A stretch of DNA of 64,000 nt from Brevundimonas sp. (GTDB lineage: Bacteria > Pseudomonadota > Alphaproteobacteria > Caulobacterales > Caulobacteraceae), in NCBI RefSeq assembly GCF_019636155.1, contig NZ_JAHBYB010000001.1, positions 186,001 through 250,000 on the forward strand. The letters run 5' to 3'. Below, one piece after another: positions 29,020-37,354 of this stretch. Below the pieces are notes generated by a model. The model saw nothing but the letters and a program-made list of their open reading frames with translations, was not told the DNA's origin and ran no database searches. Position 1 is the first letter of the stretch, and each line of letters begins with the position of its first letter. A program made the translations under genes and the position numbers.

Positions 29020-29288
29020 AGATACCACCCTATACCAGATTGTGTGATTGGGGCGCTGCCCCGATGCTTCCTTCTTACTTCATACCGCCGTTCGCGCAAT
29101 GGCGAAGTTGCCAGAATGTTCTCGCGGCTGTGGATAGCGCGCGGTTAAGTGGAGGACGTGCGGTACCGGGAACTTGCTTCGATACCGTCCTGCGCAGGAA
29201 CGTTTCGCCTAAAGCGCACGTGGCCCTGAAGTCGGAGCACCACCGGGGCGTCAATGTCGGCAAATCGCCCTAGCCGACACTCACAGCC

Positions 29289-30881
29289 TCACATCCTGAA
29301 CACGCCGAACTGCGTGTCCGGCATCGGCGCATTCAGGCTGGCGCTGATCGCCAGCCCCAGCACATCGCGCGTCTGCACCGGGTCGATCACGCCGTCGTCC
29401 CACAGGCGGGCGGTGGCGTAGTAGGGGTTGCCCTCGTCCTCGTATTTCTGGCGGATCGGGGCCTTGAAGGCTTCGGCCTGGTCGTCGGTCCAGGTGTCGG
29501 CGTCGCGGTGGACGGTGGCCAGGACGGACGCCGCCTGTTCGCCGCCCATGACGCTGATCCGGCTGTTCGGCCAGGTGAACAGGAAGCGCGGGCTGTAGGC
29601 CCGGCCGCACATGCCATAGTTGCCGGCGCCGAAGCTGCCGCCGATCAGGACAGTGAATTTCGGCACCTCGGCGCTGGCGACGGCGGTGACCAGCTTGGCG
29701 CCGTTCTTGGCGATGCCCTCGGCCTCGTACCGGCCGCCGACCATGAAGCCCGAGATGTTCTGCAGGAAGACCAGTGGGATCTTGCGCTTGCAGGCCAGCT
29801 GGATGAAATGCGCCCCCTTCAGCGCGCTTTCGGAAAACAGCACCCCGTTGTTGGCCAGGATGGCGACCGGCATCCCCCAGATGCGGGCGAAACCACAGAC
29901 CAGGGTCGTGCCGTATAGCGCCTTGAACTCGTCGAAATCCGACCCGTCGACGATGCGACCGATGACCTCGCGCACATCATAGGGCGCGCGCACGTCGTCG
30001 GGGATCAGGCCGTACAGGTCCTGGGGGTCCAGGGCCGGGTCGCGCGGCTCGCGGATGTCCATCTCCACGGCCTTGACCGTGTTCAGGTCGGCCACGATGG
30101 CCCGCACGATCTCCAGCGCGTGCTCGTCGTTTTCGGCCACATGATCGACCACCCCGGACTTGCGGCCGTGGGTCTCGGCCCCGCCCAGTTCCTCGGCCGA
30201 GATGACCTCGCCCGTCGCCGCCTTCACCAGCGGCGGTCCGGCCAGGAAGATGGTGCCCTGGTTCCTGACGATCACCGTCTCGTCCGACATGGCCGGCACA
30301 TAGGCGCCGCCGGCGGTGCACGACCCCATGACGCAGGCGATCTGGGGGATGTCCCGCGCGCTCATCCGCGCCTGGTTGAAGAAGATGCGGCCGAAATGGT
30401 CGCGGTCGGGAAACACCTCGGCCTGGTGCGGCAAGTTGGCCCCGCCGGAATCGACCAGATAGACGCACGGCAGGCGGTTCTGCTCGGCGATCTCCTGGGC
30501 CCGCAGGTGTTTCTTGACCGTCAGGGGGAAGTAGGCGCCGCCCTTCACCGTCGGATCGTTGGCGACGATCATCACCTCGCGGCCCGAAACCCGGCCGACG
30601 CCGCAGATCATGCCCGCGCCCGGCGCCTCGTCTCCATACATGCCGTTGGCGGCCAGCTGGCCCACCTCCAGGAAGGGCGAGCCTGGGTCCAGCAGCCGCT
30701 CGACCCGGTCGCGGGGCAGCAGCTTGCCGCGGCTGACGTGCCGTTCGCGCGACTTTTCCGGGCCGCCCAGGGCCGCCTTGGCCACGCGGGCGCGCAGATC
30801 GTCGGCCAGGGCCCGGTTATGGGCGTCCAGGGCGGCGAAGCGTTCGCTGGTTCGATCGACGGCGGTTGTCAGCTTGGGCAT
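29289..30881 (-). CDS. mccB: Methylcrotonyl-CoA carboxylase carboxyltransferase subunit beta
   Basis: Transfers carboxyl from carboxybiotin to 3-methylcrotonyl-CoA. It has 530 residues, the usual MccB length. Signature parts are [39 protein letters not shown], the oxyanion region [20 protein letters not shown], and [20 protein letters not shown]. The matching biotin subunit lies 3.5 kb downstream with other genes between them. Confidence 0.93.
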   Translation of the reverse strand: MPKLTTAVDRTSERFAALDAHNRALADDLRARVAKAALGGPEKSRERHVSRGKLLPRDRVERLLDPGSPFLEVGQLAANGMYGDEAPGAGMICGVGRVSGREVMIVANDPTVKGGAYFPLTVKKHLRAQEIAEQNRLPCVYLVDSGGANLPHQAEVFPDRDHFGRIFFNQARMSARDIPQIACVMGSCTAGGAYVPAMSDETVIVRNQGTIFLAGPPLVKAATGEVISAEELGGAETHGRKSGVVDHVAENDEHALEIVRAIVADLNTVKAVEMDIREPRDPALDPQDLYGLIPDDVRAPYDVREVIGRIVDGSDFDEFKALYGTTLVCGFARIWGMPVAILANNGVLFSESALKGAHFIQLACKRKIPLVFLQNISGFMVGGRYEAEGIAKNGAKLVTAVASAEVPKFTVLIGGSFGAGNYGMCGRAYSPRFLFTWPNSRISVMGGEQAASVLATVHRDADTWTDDQAEAFKAPIRQKYEDEGNPYYATARLWDDGVIDPVQTRDVLGLAISASLNAPMPDTQFGVFRM

Positions 30882-30933
30882 GGCCCTTCCCTAACCCTTC
30901 CCCCGCCCGCGCGGAAGGGCGATACAAGGGCCG

Positions 30934-32772
30934 ATGAGCACGCCTCGCCCCGATACCCTGGAAGCCGCCCTGGCCCGCGTCTTCGAAGGGCGGATGATCG
31001 ACCGGGCCAGCTGGTTCGCCCTGACCGGCGGCGAGGCCCTGTTCCATGAAGGCGACCCGGCCGACACCCTTTATCTGGTGCGCAACGGCCGTCTGGGCGT
31101 GTTCCGGCACGAGCCGGGCCAGCCCAGCCAGTTCATCGGCGTGGTGCGCCCCGGCGAGCCGGTGGGTGAGATGGCCATGCTGGCCGGCGCCCCGCACACG
31201 GCCAGCGTGGTGGCCCTGAGGGACAGCGAGATCCTGGCCCTGCCGCGCGACGCCTTCTTCGAGGCCGCCCGCACCGAGCCGGACCTGATGGTCGAGCTGT
31301 CACGCCTGATGATCCAGCGGGCGCGGGATCGGCGATCCGGCGCGGCGGAGCCCAGTGTGTTCGGTTTCATCGGTCTGAGGCCGCGGCCCGTCCGGCCCTT
31401 CGTCGACCGGGTGGCGGCGGCGATCCAGGCCATGGGCTTCACCTGCCGGGTCATCGACCATTCGGCCCTGAGTTCGGCCACGGAATGGTTCTCGCGAGTC
31501 GAGGACGCCCACGACTATGTGCTGTATGTCGCCGAGGCGGACGAGCCGGCCTGGGCCGCCCTGTGCGCGCGCCAGGTGGATCGGGTCTTCATGATCGGCA
31601 ATCCGTTGCTGGCCCCGCCGGCCGCGCCGCCGCGACGACCGGGGCCGGACGCGGCGCACCGCCAGCCGGACCTGATCCTGCTGCGCGACGCGCGCCTGAC
31701 GCGGCCGGCCAATACCCGGATCTGGCTGGACGCCCTCAACCCCGGGCGCTGGTTCCATGTGGCGGAAGGGGTGGCCGACGACGCGAGCCGGATCGCGCGG
31801 GTCGTCACCGGGACGGCGGTCGGGGTGGTCTTCTCGGGCGGCGGGGCGCGGGCCTATGCCCATATCGGAGTCGTCCAGGCCCTGCATGAGGCCCGGGTTC
31901 CGTTCGACTTCGTCGGCGGGGCGTCGATGGGGGCGGTGGTCGGGGCCGGGCCTGCCCTCGGCTGGACCGACGCGGAGCTGGAGGCGCACATCCGGCAGGC
32001 GTTCGTGCGCACCGACCCCCTGTCGGACATCGCTTTCCCCATCGTGGCCATGACCCGGGCCCGCAAGGTTGAGCGCCTGTTGCACGATGCCTATGGCGAG
32101 ATCGAGATCGAGGACATGCCCCTGCCCTTCTTCTGCACCTCGTCCAACCTGACCAACGGCCAGGTGCAGACCCACCGCCGGGGGCTGCTGCGACAGGCGA
32201 TGCGGGCCTCGATCTCCATTCCGGGCGTCATGCCGCCGGTGGTGATGGACGATCAGGTTCTGGTCGACGGGGCGGTGCTGAAGAATTTCCCCGCCGAGAT
32301 CATGCGGCAGATGACCAATGGCCCCATCGTCGGGTCGGACGTGTCCCAGGCGCGGGGGGTCGATCCGGCCTCGCTGGAAAATCCCTCCTGGCTGCACTGG
32401 CTGGTCTCGGGCGCCTGGAAGAAGGGGCCGCCGATCGTGGCCGTGCTGATGCGGTCCGCCACCCTGACCACCGACGCCGAGATCGAGGCCTCTCGCGCCA
32501 TCACCGACCTGCTGATCCAGCCGACGCCCGAGGGCATGGATATCCGCGACTGGAAGGCCTACGACGCCCCGGTCGAGGCGGGCTATGGCGCCGCCGTCGC
32601 GGCGCTTTCGACCCTCAACGGGCCGGTGACGATGATGCGGCGTCAGCGGCGGGTCAGCGACGACGCCCCGTCAGGAACACACGCGGAGACGGCAGCAGGG
32701 TCGTCCCGTCCGCCCGCATCGGAAACGCCCGCGCCAGGGCGTCGCCGAGCGCGTCCTGGAAGGCCCGGCTGA
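30934..32772 (+). CDS. Cyclic-nucleotide-binding patatin-like phospholipase
   Basis: A 612-residue protein of the NTE/RssA type. Residues 1-130 are a cNMP-binding domain (FHEGDPADTLYLVRNGRLGV, PGEPVGEMAMLAGAPHTASV). The patatin domain begins near residue 295 with the oxyanion loop VFSGGGARAYAHIG, the nucleophile elbow GASMG near 330, and the catalytic Asp in VDGAVLKNFP. It likely hydrolyses phospholipids at the inner face of the membrane. The last 40 residues (SSRPPASETPAPGRRRARPG) are antisense to the tam gene. Confidence 0.9.
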   Translation: MSTPRPDTLEAALARVFEGRMIDRASWFALTGGEALFHEGDPADTLYLVRNGRLGVFRHEPGQPSQFIGVVRPGEPVGEMAMLAGAPHTASVVALRDSEILALPRDAFFEAARTEPDLMVELSRLMIQRARDRRSGAAEPSVFGFIGLRPRPVRPFVDRVAAAIQAMGFTCRVIDHSALSSATEWFSRVEDAHDYVLYVAEADEPAWAALCARQVDRVFMIGNPLLAPPAAPPRRPGPDAAHRQPDLILLRDARLTRPANTRIWLDALNPGRWFHVAEGVADDASRIARVVTGTAVGVVFSGGGARAYAHIGVVQALHEARVPFDFVGGASMGAVVGAGPALGWTDAELEAHIRQAFVRTDPLSDIAFPIVAMTRARKVERLLHDAYGEIEIEDMPLPFFCTSSNLTNGQVQTHRRGLLRQAMRASISIPGVMPPVVMDDQVLVDGAVLKNFPAEIMRQMTNGPIVGSDVSQARGVDPASLENPSWLHWLVSGAWKKGPPIVAVLMRSATLTTDAEIEASRAITDLLIQPTPEGMDIRDWKAYDAPVEAGYGAAVAALSTLNGPVTMMRRQRRVSDDAPSGTHAETAAGSSRPPASETPAPGRRRARPGRPG

Positions 32773-33451
32773 GATCCGGATCGCCGGCCAGGGCGGTCAG
32801 ATGGGGTCGGAGCGCCGTGCCCCGCATCCATTCCAGCACTGCATTCTCGCCCGTCAGGACATGCAGATAGGTGGTCGACCAGATGTCGATCGCGTCACAG
32901 CCCGTCGACAGGATGTCGTAATAGGTCTCCGGCGTCGGCAACGGCGGCAGGTGGGAAGCGCCGGCCAGGACCTGGGCCCACGGCCCCTCTCCCGCGACCT
33001 GACGCAACAGGCCGTGATGGCGGGTCTCGTAGGCCATGGGCATCTGGACCGCCAGCACCCCTCCGGAAGACAGGTTTCGAACCAGGGCGGGCAATAGCCG
33101 GTCGTGACACTCAAGCCACTGCAGCGAGGCGTTGGCCAGGATCAGGTCGACCGGCCGGTCCGGGGTCCAGCCGTCGATGTCGCCCACCCGCCAGTCTATG
33201 GCCGCATCCAGGGCGCGCGCCTTGCCGATCATCTCCGGGCTCGAGTCCAGCCCGTGCACGGCGGCGGCGGGATGGCGCATTCGCAGCAGGGCGGCATGCT
33301 GGCCGGCCCCGCAGCCCAGGTCCCAGATTTCACGCGGGGTCAGGTCTTCGGGAATCTGTCGGATCAGGTCCAGGGCCGCGCGGTCACGCTGGGCCTCGAA
33401 ACGCGCATATTGTGCGGGGTCCCACTGGGGCGAGGTCGCACGGTCGATCAT
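32654..33451 (-). CDS. tam: Trans-aconitate 2-methyltransferase
   Basis: SAM-dependent methyltransferase that esterifies trans-aconitate, thought to remove an aconitase inhibitor. It has 265 residues. SAM motif I is IWDLGCGAGQHAALL, motif II VHGLDSSPEMI, and the Tam core has WRVGDIDGWTPDRPVDLILA and ANASLQWLECHD. The last 39 codons overlap the convergent patatin gene by 119 nt. Confidence 0.9.
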   Translation of the reverse strand: MIDRATSPQWDPAQYARFEAQRDRAALDLIRQIPEDLTPREIWDLGCGAGQHAALLRMRHPAAAVHGLDSSPEMIGKARALDAAIDWRVGDIDGWTPDRPVDLILANASLQWLECHDRLLPALVRNLSSGGVLAVQMPMAYETRHHGLLRQVAGEGPWAQVLAGASHLPPLPTPETYYDILSTGCDAIDIWSTTYLHVLTGENAVLEWMRGTALRPHLTALAGDPDLSRAFQDALGDALARAFPMRADGTTLLPSPRVFLTGRRR

Positions 33452-33487
33452 GCCTGGGCGCCCGCCTGTCCGTCGGAAGATCGGGGA

Positions 33488-33564
33488 TGGTACCGCCTCT
33501 CAGGATTGAACTGAGGACCTCCGGCTCCACAAACCGGCGCTCTAACCAGCTGAGCTAAGGCGGC
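33488..33564 (-). tRNA. tRNA-His (anticodon GTG)
   Basis: A 77-nt tRNA with encoded CCA. The anticodon loop is TTGTGGA and the T-loop GTTCAATCC. The discriminator is A73, the terminal pair is G1-U72, and the base before the 5' end is C, so no G-1 is encoded. Loss of G-1 with A73 is known for alphaproteobacterial tRNA-His. Confidence 0.95.
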
Positions 33565-33632
33565 GCATCGCGCGAGAGGCGCTCTCTACCGGGGTTGAGG
33601 CGCCCGATCAAGCGGCCCGGACGAATAAAGCC

Positions 33633-34388
33633 TCAGGCCCAGCCGCGCTCGGCGATATACTGTTCCAGCGCCTGGATGCGGGTGGCGTCGGACGGGTGGG
33701 TCGAGATGAACTCCGGCACGCCGGCCTGGCGCTGCTGGGCCATCAGACGCCACAGGGCGACGGATTCGGACGGGCGGTAACCGGCGCCCTGCATATAGTC
33801 GACGCCCAGCCTGTCGGCCTCCAGCTCATCCCGGCGCGAGAAGGGCAGAAGCGCCCCATACTGGGCGAAGACCCCGGCGGCGGCCCCCGCCTGGCTGGCG
33901 CGGTCGCCCGCCGCGCCGCGCACCGCCTCGACCCCGACATTGGCCAGGGCGGCGTTGGAATACCGTTCGGCCGCATGGCGGGCGACGACGTGGCCGACCT
34001 CATGACCGATGACGGCCGCCAGTTGATCGTCATTGCGGACCAGGGCCAGCAGGCTGGCCGTGACCCCGATCTGGCCCGACGGCAGGACGAAGGCGTTGGG
34101 CGCGCCCTCCTCGAACACCGCATAGGTCCAGTTGCGCCCCGCCAGGCCCGCGGCCTGGACGATGCGGTCGCCGACGCGGCGGACGCGGGCGTTGGCGGCC
34201 GCGTCACGCGACACCTTCTGGGTGGTGATGGCTTCGGTCCAGGCGGCGTTCGAGGCCTGGATCATGGCGGCCTCGTCCACGACCAGAAGCTGGTTGCGAC
34301 CCAGGGCCTCGTTATAGGCGCAGCCAGCCAGGACGGCCGCTCCTGCCAGGACAGAGGCGAACGGGACGAAATGACGAAGAATGGCCAA
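33633..34388 (-). CDS. M48 family metalloprotease lipoprotein
   Basis: A zinc endopeptidase of 251 residues anchored by a lipid: MAILRHFVPFASVLAGAAVL ends in the lipobox LAGC. The zinc motif is HEVGHVVARH near residue 130, with the third ligand region RRDELEADRLGVDYM. The start is a TTG at 34388, chosen because GGGAGG lies 7 nt before it; a GTG at 34409 lies in the same frame but has no SD. It is similar to BepA/LoiP-type envelope quality-control proteases. Confidence 0.88.
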   Translation of the reverse strand: MAILRHFVPFASVLAGAAVLAGCAYNEALGRNQLLVVDEAAMIQASNAAWTEAITTQKVSRDAAANARVRRVGDRIVQAAGLAGRNWTYAVFEEGAPNAFVLPSGQIGVTASLLALVRNDDQLAAVIGHEVGHVVARHAAERYSNAALANVGVEAVRGAAGDRASQAGAAAGVFAQYGALLPFSRRDELEADRLGVDYMQGAGYRPSESVALWRLMAQQRQAGVPEFISTHPSDATRIQALEQYIAERGWA

Positions 34389-34456
34389 GGCGGGGCCTCC
34401 CTTTTTCACGGATCACGAGACGCACCGCCAGCCTGCCCGCTCACGGCGCAAAAGAA

Positions 34457-34484
34457 AACGCCCCGGACCGAAGTCCGGGGCGTT
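34457..34484 (-). terminator. Rho-independent terminator after tonB
   Basis: A 12-bp stem AACGCCCCGGAC / GTCCGGGGCGTT with a CGAA loop. Minus-strand T residues follow (AAAGAAAA on plus). It ends the exbB-exbD-tonB transcript 26 nt after the tonB stop. Confidence 0.88.
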
Positions 34485-34509
34485 CCCATGGTCTGAACCG
34501 ATCTTCCGC

Positions 34510-35226
34510 CTATTCGACGCGGAAGCGGGTGGTGAAGGTCACCCGGGCCCCGGTCGCCACCCCGTCGACCTGACGGGGATTGAGCCGGGCCGACCGGGCC
34601 CCGCGCAGGGCTTCCTGAGCGAAGCCGGCGCCAGACGGGTCTTCGTTGACCACATTGCAATCCGTCACACGGCCATCCGGCGCGATGGCGCAGTTCAGGG
34701 TCACCGAACCAGCCTCGATGCCGCGCTGTTGCGCACGGGCCGGGAAGTCACCGGCGGGTCGACGCGACCACGACGGGTTGGTGATCACCGACGGACGCGG
34801 CGGCGGCGGCGGCGCCGGCGGAGGCGGCGGACCGGGGACGATCACGGGCGGGCCCGTATATTCGACGCGGTCTTCCTTCTTCGTCGGCTCGATCGGCAGG
34901 GTCACCGGCGGCGGCGGCGCGTTGGGCACCACGACCGGCGGGCGAACCTGCAGCTTCGGCGGCGGCGGCGTGTCCGGCGGCGGAGGCGGCGGCGGAGGCG
35001 GAGGCGGCGGAGGCGGAATCGGCTCCACCAGCTCCACATCGACCGAGTCGTCCGAGTAGTCGAACACCTGCAGCTTGAACTTGGCCTGCTGGAGATAGAA
35101 CAGCAGGACGGCGAACAGGATGCAGACGACCAGGAAGCTCAGGGCCCAGGTCGAGGGCTTGACGCCCATGAACCCCTTGCCGCGCGGCGCGTCGTAGCGA
35201 GAGCGATGATATTCAACGTCTGTCAC
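34510..35226 (-). CDS. tonB: TonB family energy-transducing protein
   Basis: Links the ExbB-ExbD motor in the inner membrane to outer-membrane receptors. It has 238 residues: one TM helix near residue 30 (LSFLVVCILFAVLLFYLQQ), then a periplasmic linker with a run of 14 Pro (near residue 70) and further Pro stretches, and a C-terminal TonB domain (AGSVTLNCAIAPDGRVTDC and ARLNPRQVDG). It is the last gene of exbB-exbD-tonB, 11 nt after exbD. Confidence 0.9.
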   Translation of the reverse strand: MTDVEYHRSRYDAPRGKGFMGVKPSTWALSFLVVCILFAVLLFYLQQAKFKLQVFDYSDDSVDVELVEPIPPPPPPPPPPPPPPDTPPPPKLQVRPPVVVPNAPPPPVTLPIEPTKKEDRVEYTGPPVIVPGPPPPPAPPPPPRPSVITNPSWSRRPAGDFPARAQQRGIEAGSVTLNCAIAPDGRVTDCNVVNEDPSGAGFAQEALRGARSARLNPRQVDGVATGARVTFTTRFRVE

Positions 35227-35237
35227 TGCTCATCACC

Positions 35238-35675
35238 TCACTGCTTCGACGTGTCTTCGCCGACCAGGGCGACGCTGTAGAAGCCGCTGTCCTGCAAGGC
35301 GTTCATGACCTGCATGAAGTCGCCATAGCGGGTCTGCTGGTCCGCACGGATGAAGATCCGCTCGTCCGCCGGATTGCGCCGGCCGATCTGCGTGGTCAGT
35401 TCCGTGCCCATCGAGGCCACGTCAGTCCGGAAGTCGCCGATGAACACGTCACCGTCGTCCTGGATCGAAATGAAGATCGGCTTCGGCGGGTTCTGAGCGG
35501 GGGGCGCGACGGCCCGGGGAAGTTTCACCTCCACCGACACGGTGGCCAGCGGGGCGGCCACCATGAAGATGATGAGGAGAACCAGCATGACGTCCACGAA
35601 CGGCGTGACGTTGATCTCGCTGTTCTGCTCGACCTGATACTTCCCACCGCCGCCACCGCTGAGTTTGGCGGCCAT
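35238..35675 (-). CDS. exbD: Biopolymer transport protein ExbD
   Basis: Single-pass motor subunit of 145 residues. The TM helix FVDVMLVLLIIFMVAAPLAT includes the proton-channel Asp near residue 28 (NVTPFVDVMLVLL). The periplasmic part carries RADQQTRYGDFMQVMNALQD. It starts 5 nt after exbB ends. Confidence 0.93.
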   Translation of the reverse strand: MAAKLSGGGGGKYQVEQNSEINVTPFVDVMLVLLIIFMVAAPLATVSVEVKLPRAVAPPAQNPPKPIFISIQDDGDVFIGDFRTDVASMGTELTTQIGRRNPADERIFIRADQQTRYGDFMQVMNALQDSGFYSVALVGEDTSKQ

Positions 35676-35680
35676 TCTGC

Positions 35681-36568
35681 TTACGCCCCCTTATCCAGCT
35701 GACGCGAGATGGCGTTAAGCAGTTCGGCGCTGAAGCCGTCCGAACGGGTGCCGTAGGCCGAGATGCGGGTGTTGAAGTAGTTATAGAAGATAACCGCCGG
35801 GATAGCCGCGAACAGACCGATACCGGTAGCCAGCAGGGCCTCGGCGATGCCGGGGGCGACGACGGCCAGGTTGGTGGTGTTCGATTCGGCGATGCCGATG
35901 AACGAGTTCATGATCCCGTAGACGGTGCCGAACAGACCGATGAACGGACCCGACGAACCGACCGAGGCCAGGAACTGCTGACCGCCCGACAGGCGCTTGG
36001 CCAGACCGGATTGAACGGCGGCGACGGCGGCCTGGGCGCGGGCCAGGGCCGAATCGCGATGCTCGCCCGCCACGGCCAGACCGGCCTGACGCGACAGCTC
36101 GATTTCTTCGGTCGCGGCGGCGGCCATGTCGGCCAGCGGGTTGCCGTCGAAATCATCCGACGTGGCCACGCGGCGCATGTCGGCGATGGTGCGGGCGCCG
36201 CGGAAATTCTCCAGGAACCGGTCGGTCGAGCGGTTCAGGGCGCCGAACTCGAACAGCTTGATGAGCAGCAGGGTCCAGGTGAAGATCGAGGCCAGCAGCA
36301 GGCCGATCATGACGACCTTCACGACCAGGGTCGCGTGGACGAACATGGAGATCGGGGTGATGCTTTCGCTGCTGCCGCCGGCGGCCTCGGCCACGGTTTG
36401 CGGATCAGCGTCGGCGGAGGGAGCCGGCGCAGCAGCGTCGGCGGCCGGAGCGGCGGTCGTTTCGACGGCCGGAGCCGGGGCGGCCGGGGCCTGGGCCAGA
36501 ACCGGCGTGCCAGCCATCAGGACGGCGGCGCCGGCCATGGCCAGAATGATGTTGGTCTTCTTGAGCAT
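35681..36568 (-). CDS. exbB: MotA/TolQ/ExbB proton channel family protein
   Basis: Motor subunit of 295 residues. A signal-like N-terminus (MLKKTNIILAMAGAAVLMAG) is followed by an Ala/Pro-rich periplasmic stretch (residues 30-60), then three TM helices. The conserved ExbB core is SVGSSGPFIGLFGTVYGIMN and LAVVAPGIAEALLATGIGLF. First gene of the operon. A palindrome at 36640-36659 lies 71 nt upstream and could control it. Confidence 0.92.
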   Translation of the reverse strand: MLKKTNIILAMAGAAVLMAGTPVLAQAPAAPAPAVETTAAPAADAAAPAPSADADPQTVAEAAGGSSESITPISMFVHATLVVKVVMIGLLLASIFTWTLLLIKLFEFGALNRSTDRFLENFRGARTIADMRRVATSDDFDGNPLADMAAAATEEIELSRQAGLAVAGEHRDSALARAQAAVAAVQSGLAKRLSGGQQFLASVGSSGPFIGLFGTVYGIMNSFIGIAESNTTNLAVVAPGIAEALLATGIGLFAAIPAVIFYNYFNTRISAYGTRSDGFSAELLNAISRQLDKGA

Positions 36569-36639
36569 TTTTCGCCAGTTCCTGCTTGGTTGGTCTGACT
36601 CGTGGAACCCATGAACGCCACCCTTGTGGGGAAGCGCCC

Positions 36640-36659
36640 GTGAATGAAAATTCGTTCAC
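36640..36659. promoter_or_regulatory. 20-bp near-perfect palindrome upstream of exbB, candidate operator
   Basis: GTGAATGAAAATTCGTTCAC reads the same on both strands except at one mirrored position. It is 72-91 nt upstream of exbB, where a repressor of TonB genes might bind. It does not match the Fur or Irr consensus closely, so no regulator is named. The rest of the gap 36569-37045 shows no convincing gene. Confidence 0.35.
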
Positions 36660-37045
36660 TGGACCCGGCGGAAAACCGGAGCCAGAAAAACGCCGACCTA
36701 GAGCGTCTGGTTGCCTTGCGGCGCGCAGATCCGACGGAAACGCCAGGATAGACTCCTAACGGCCCCGCCGTTCACCCCTTAGGGAAGCGGTCGAGCTTCC
36801 TTTGAAGGATGGCATAGCAGAGCGTCAAGAGCGCAATGCGCCTTTTCACCTGCAGGTGGAAACCGCCCTCATTATGCAAGGATATGCCGCGTAAGGCGAC
36901 GAAGTTGCGAACTTTTGCCCTGGTACGGACAATTGCGTCGATCAGGGGCGAACGCATGGGCGCGATGACGGCAGAATGCGTCGTCAGGGAACCGGGTTCG
37001 AGGAAAAGAAGTGAGTCCGGCGGGGCCAGATCGGCGGGGAAGCGA

Positions 37046-37121
37046 TGGTGCCTGGGGGCGGATTCGAACCACCGACACGCGGATTTTCAATCCGCTGCTC
37101 TACCAACTGAGCTACCCAGGC
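37046..37121 (-). tRNA. tRNA-Phe (anticodon GAA)
   Basis: A 76-nt cloverleaf with encoded CCA. The acceptor GCCTGGG pairs with CCCAGGC, the anticodon loop is TTGAAAA, and the T-loop is GGTTCGAATCC. Confidence 0.97.
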
Positions 37122-37186
37122 GCGCCGCATTCGCTCGCGGAGCGGGGTCTATAGGCGAGCCTCCCCGGCCTTGTCCAGCGCCCGTT

Positions 37187-37351
37187 TCACTCTTCGTCGT
37201 CGGGCGTGACCGCCTGATCCAGAGGCTCGGCCGGAATGGCGTAGCCGCCCGACAACCAGCGCTGCAGATCGACGTCGGCGCAGCGGCGCGAACAGAAGGG
37301 CCTGTAGTCGGGCGCGGGCGGCGCCTTCTTGCAAATCGGGCAGGTCGCCAA
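37187..37351 (-). CDS. yacG: DNA gyrase inhibitor / zinc-binding protein YacG
   Basis: A 54-residue zinc protein. The Cys4 motif is TCPICKK ... FCSRRCADVDLQRWL, followed by the acidic end TPDDEE. In E. coli YacG binds GyrB and inhibits gyrase. It starts with TTG, 3 nt after the stop of the RNase E/G gene, so the two are probably coupled; no ATG is available. A longer open frame on the same strand hides it. Confidence 0.88.
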   Translation of the reverse strand: MATCPICKKAPPAPDYRPFCSRRCADVDLQRWLSGGYAIPAEPLDQAVTPDDEE

Positions 37352-37354
37352 GGA

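Noticed and set aside
29010..29273. 87-codon plus ORF upstream of mccB
   Set aside because: No SD or conserved pattern; it overlaps the Rep-like gene's start.
36772..36957. 61-codon minus ORF between exbB and tRNA-Phe
   Set aside because: No SD, no family and AT-richer than true genes here; probably intergenic.
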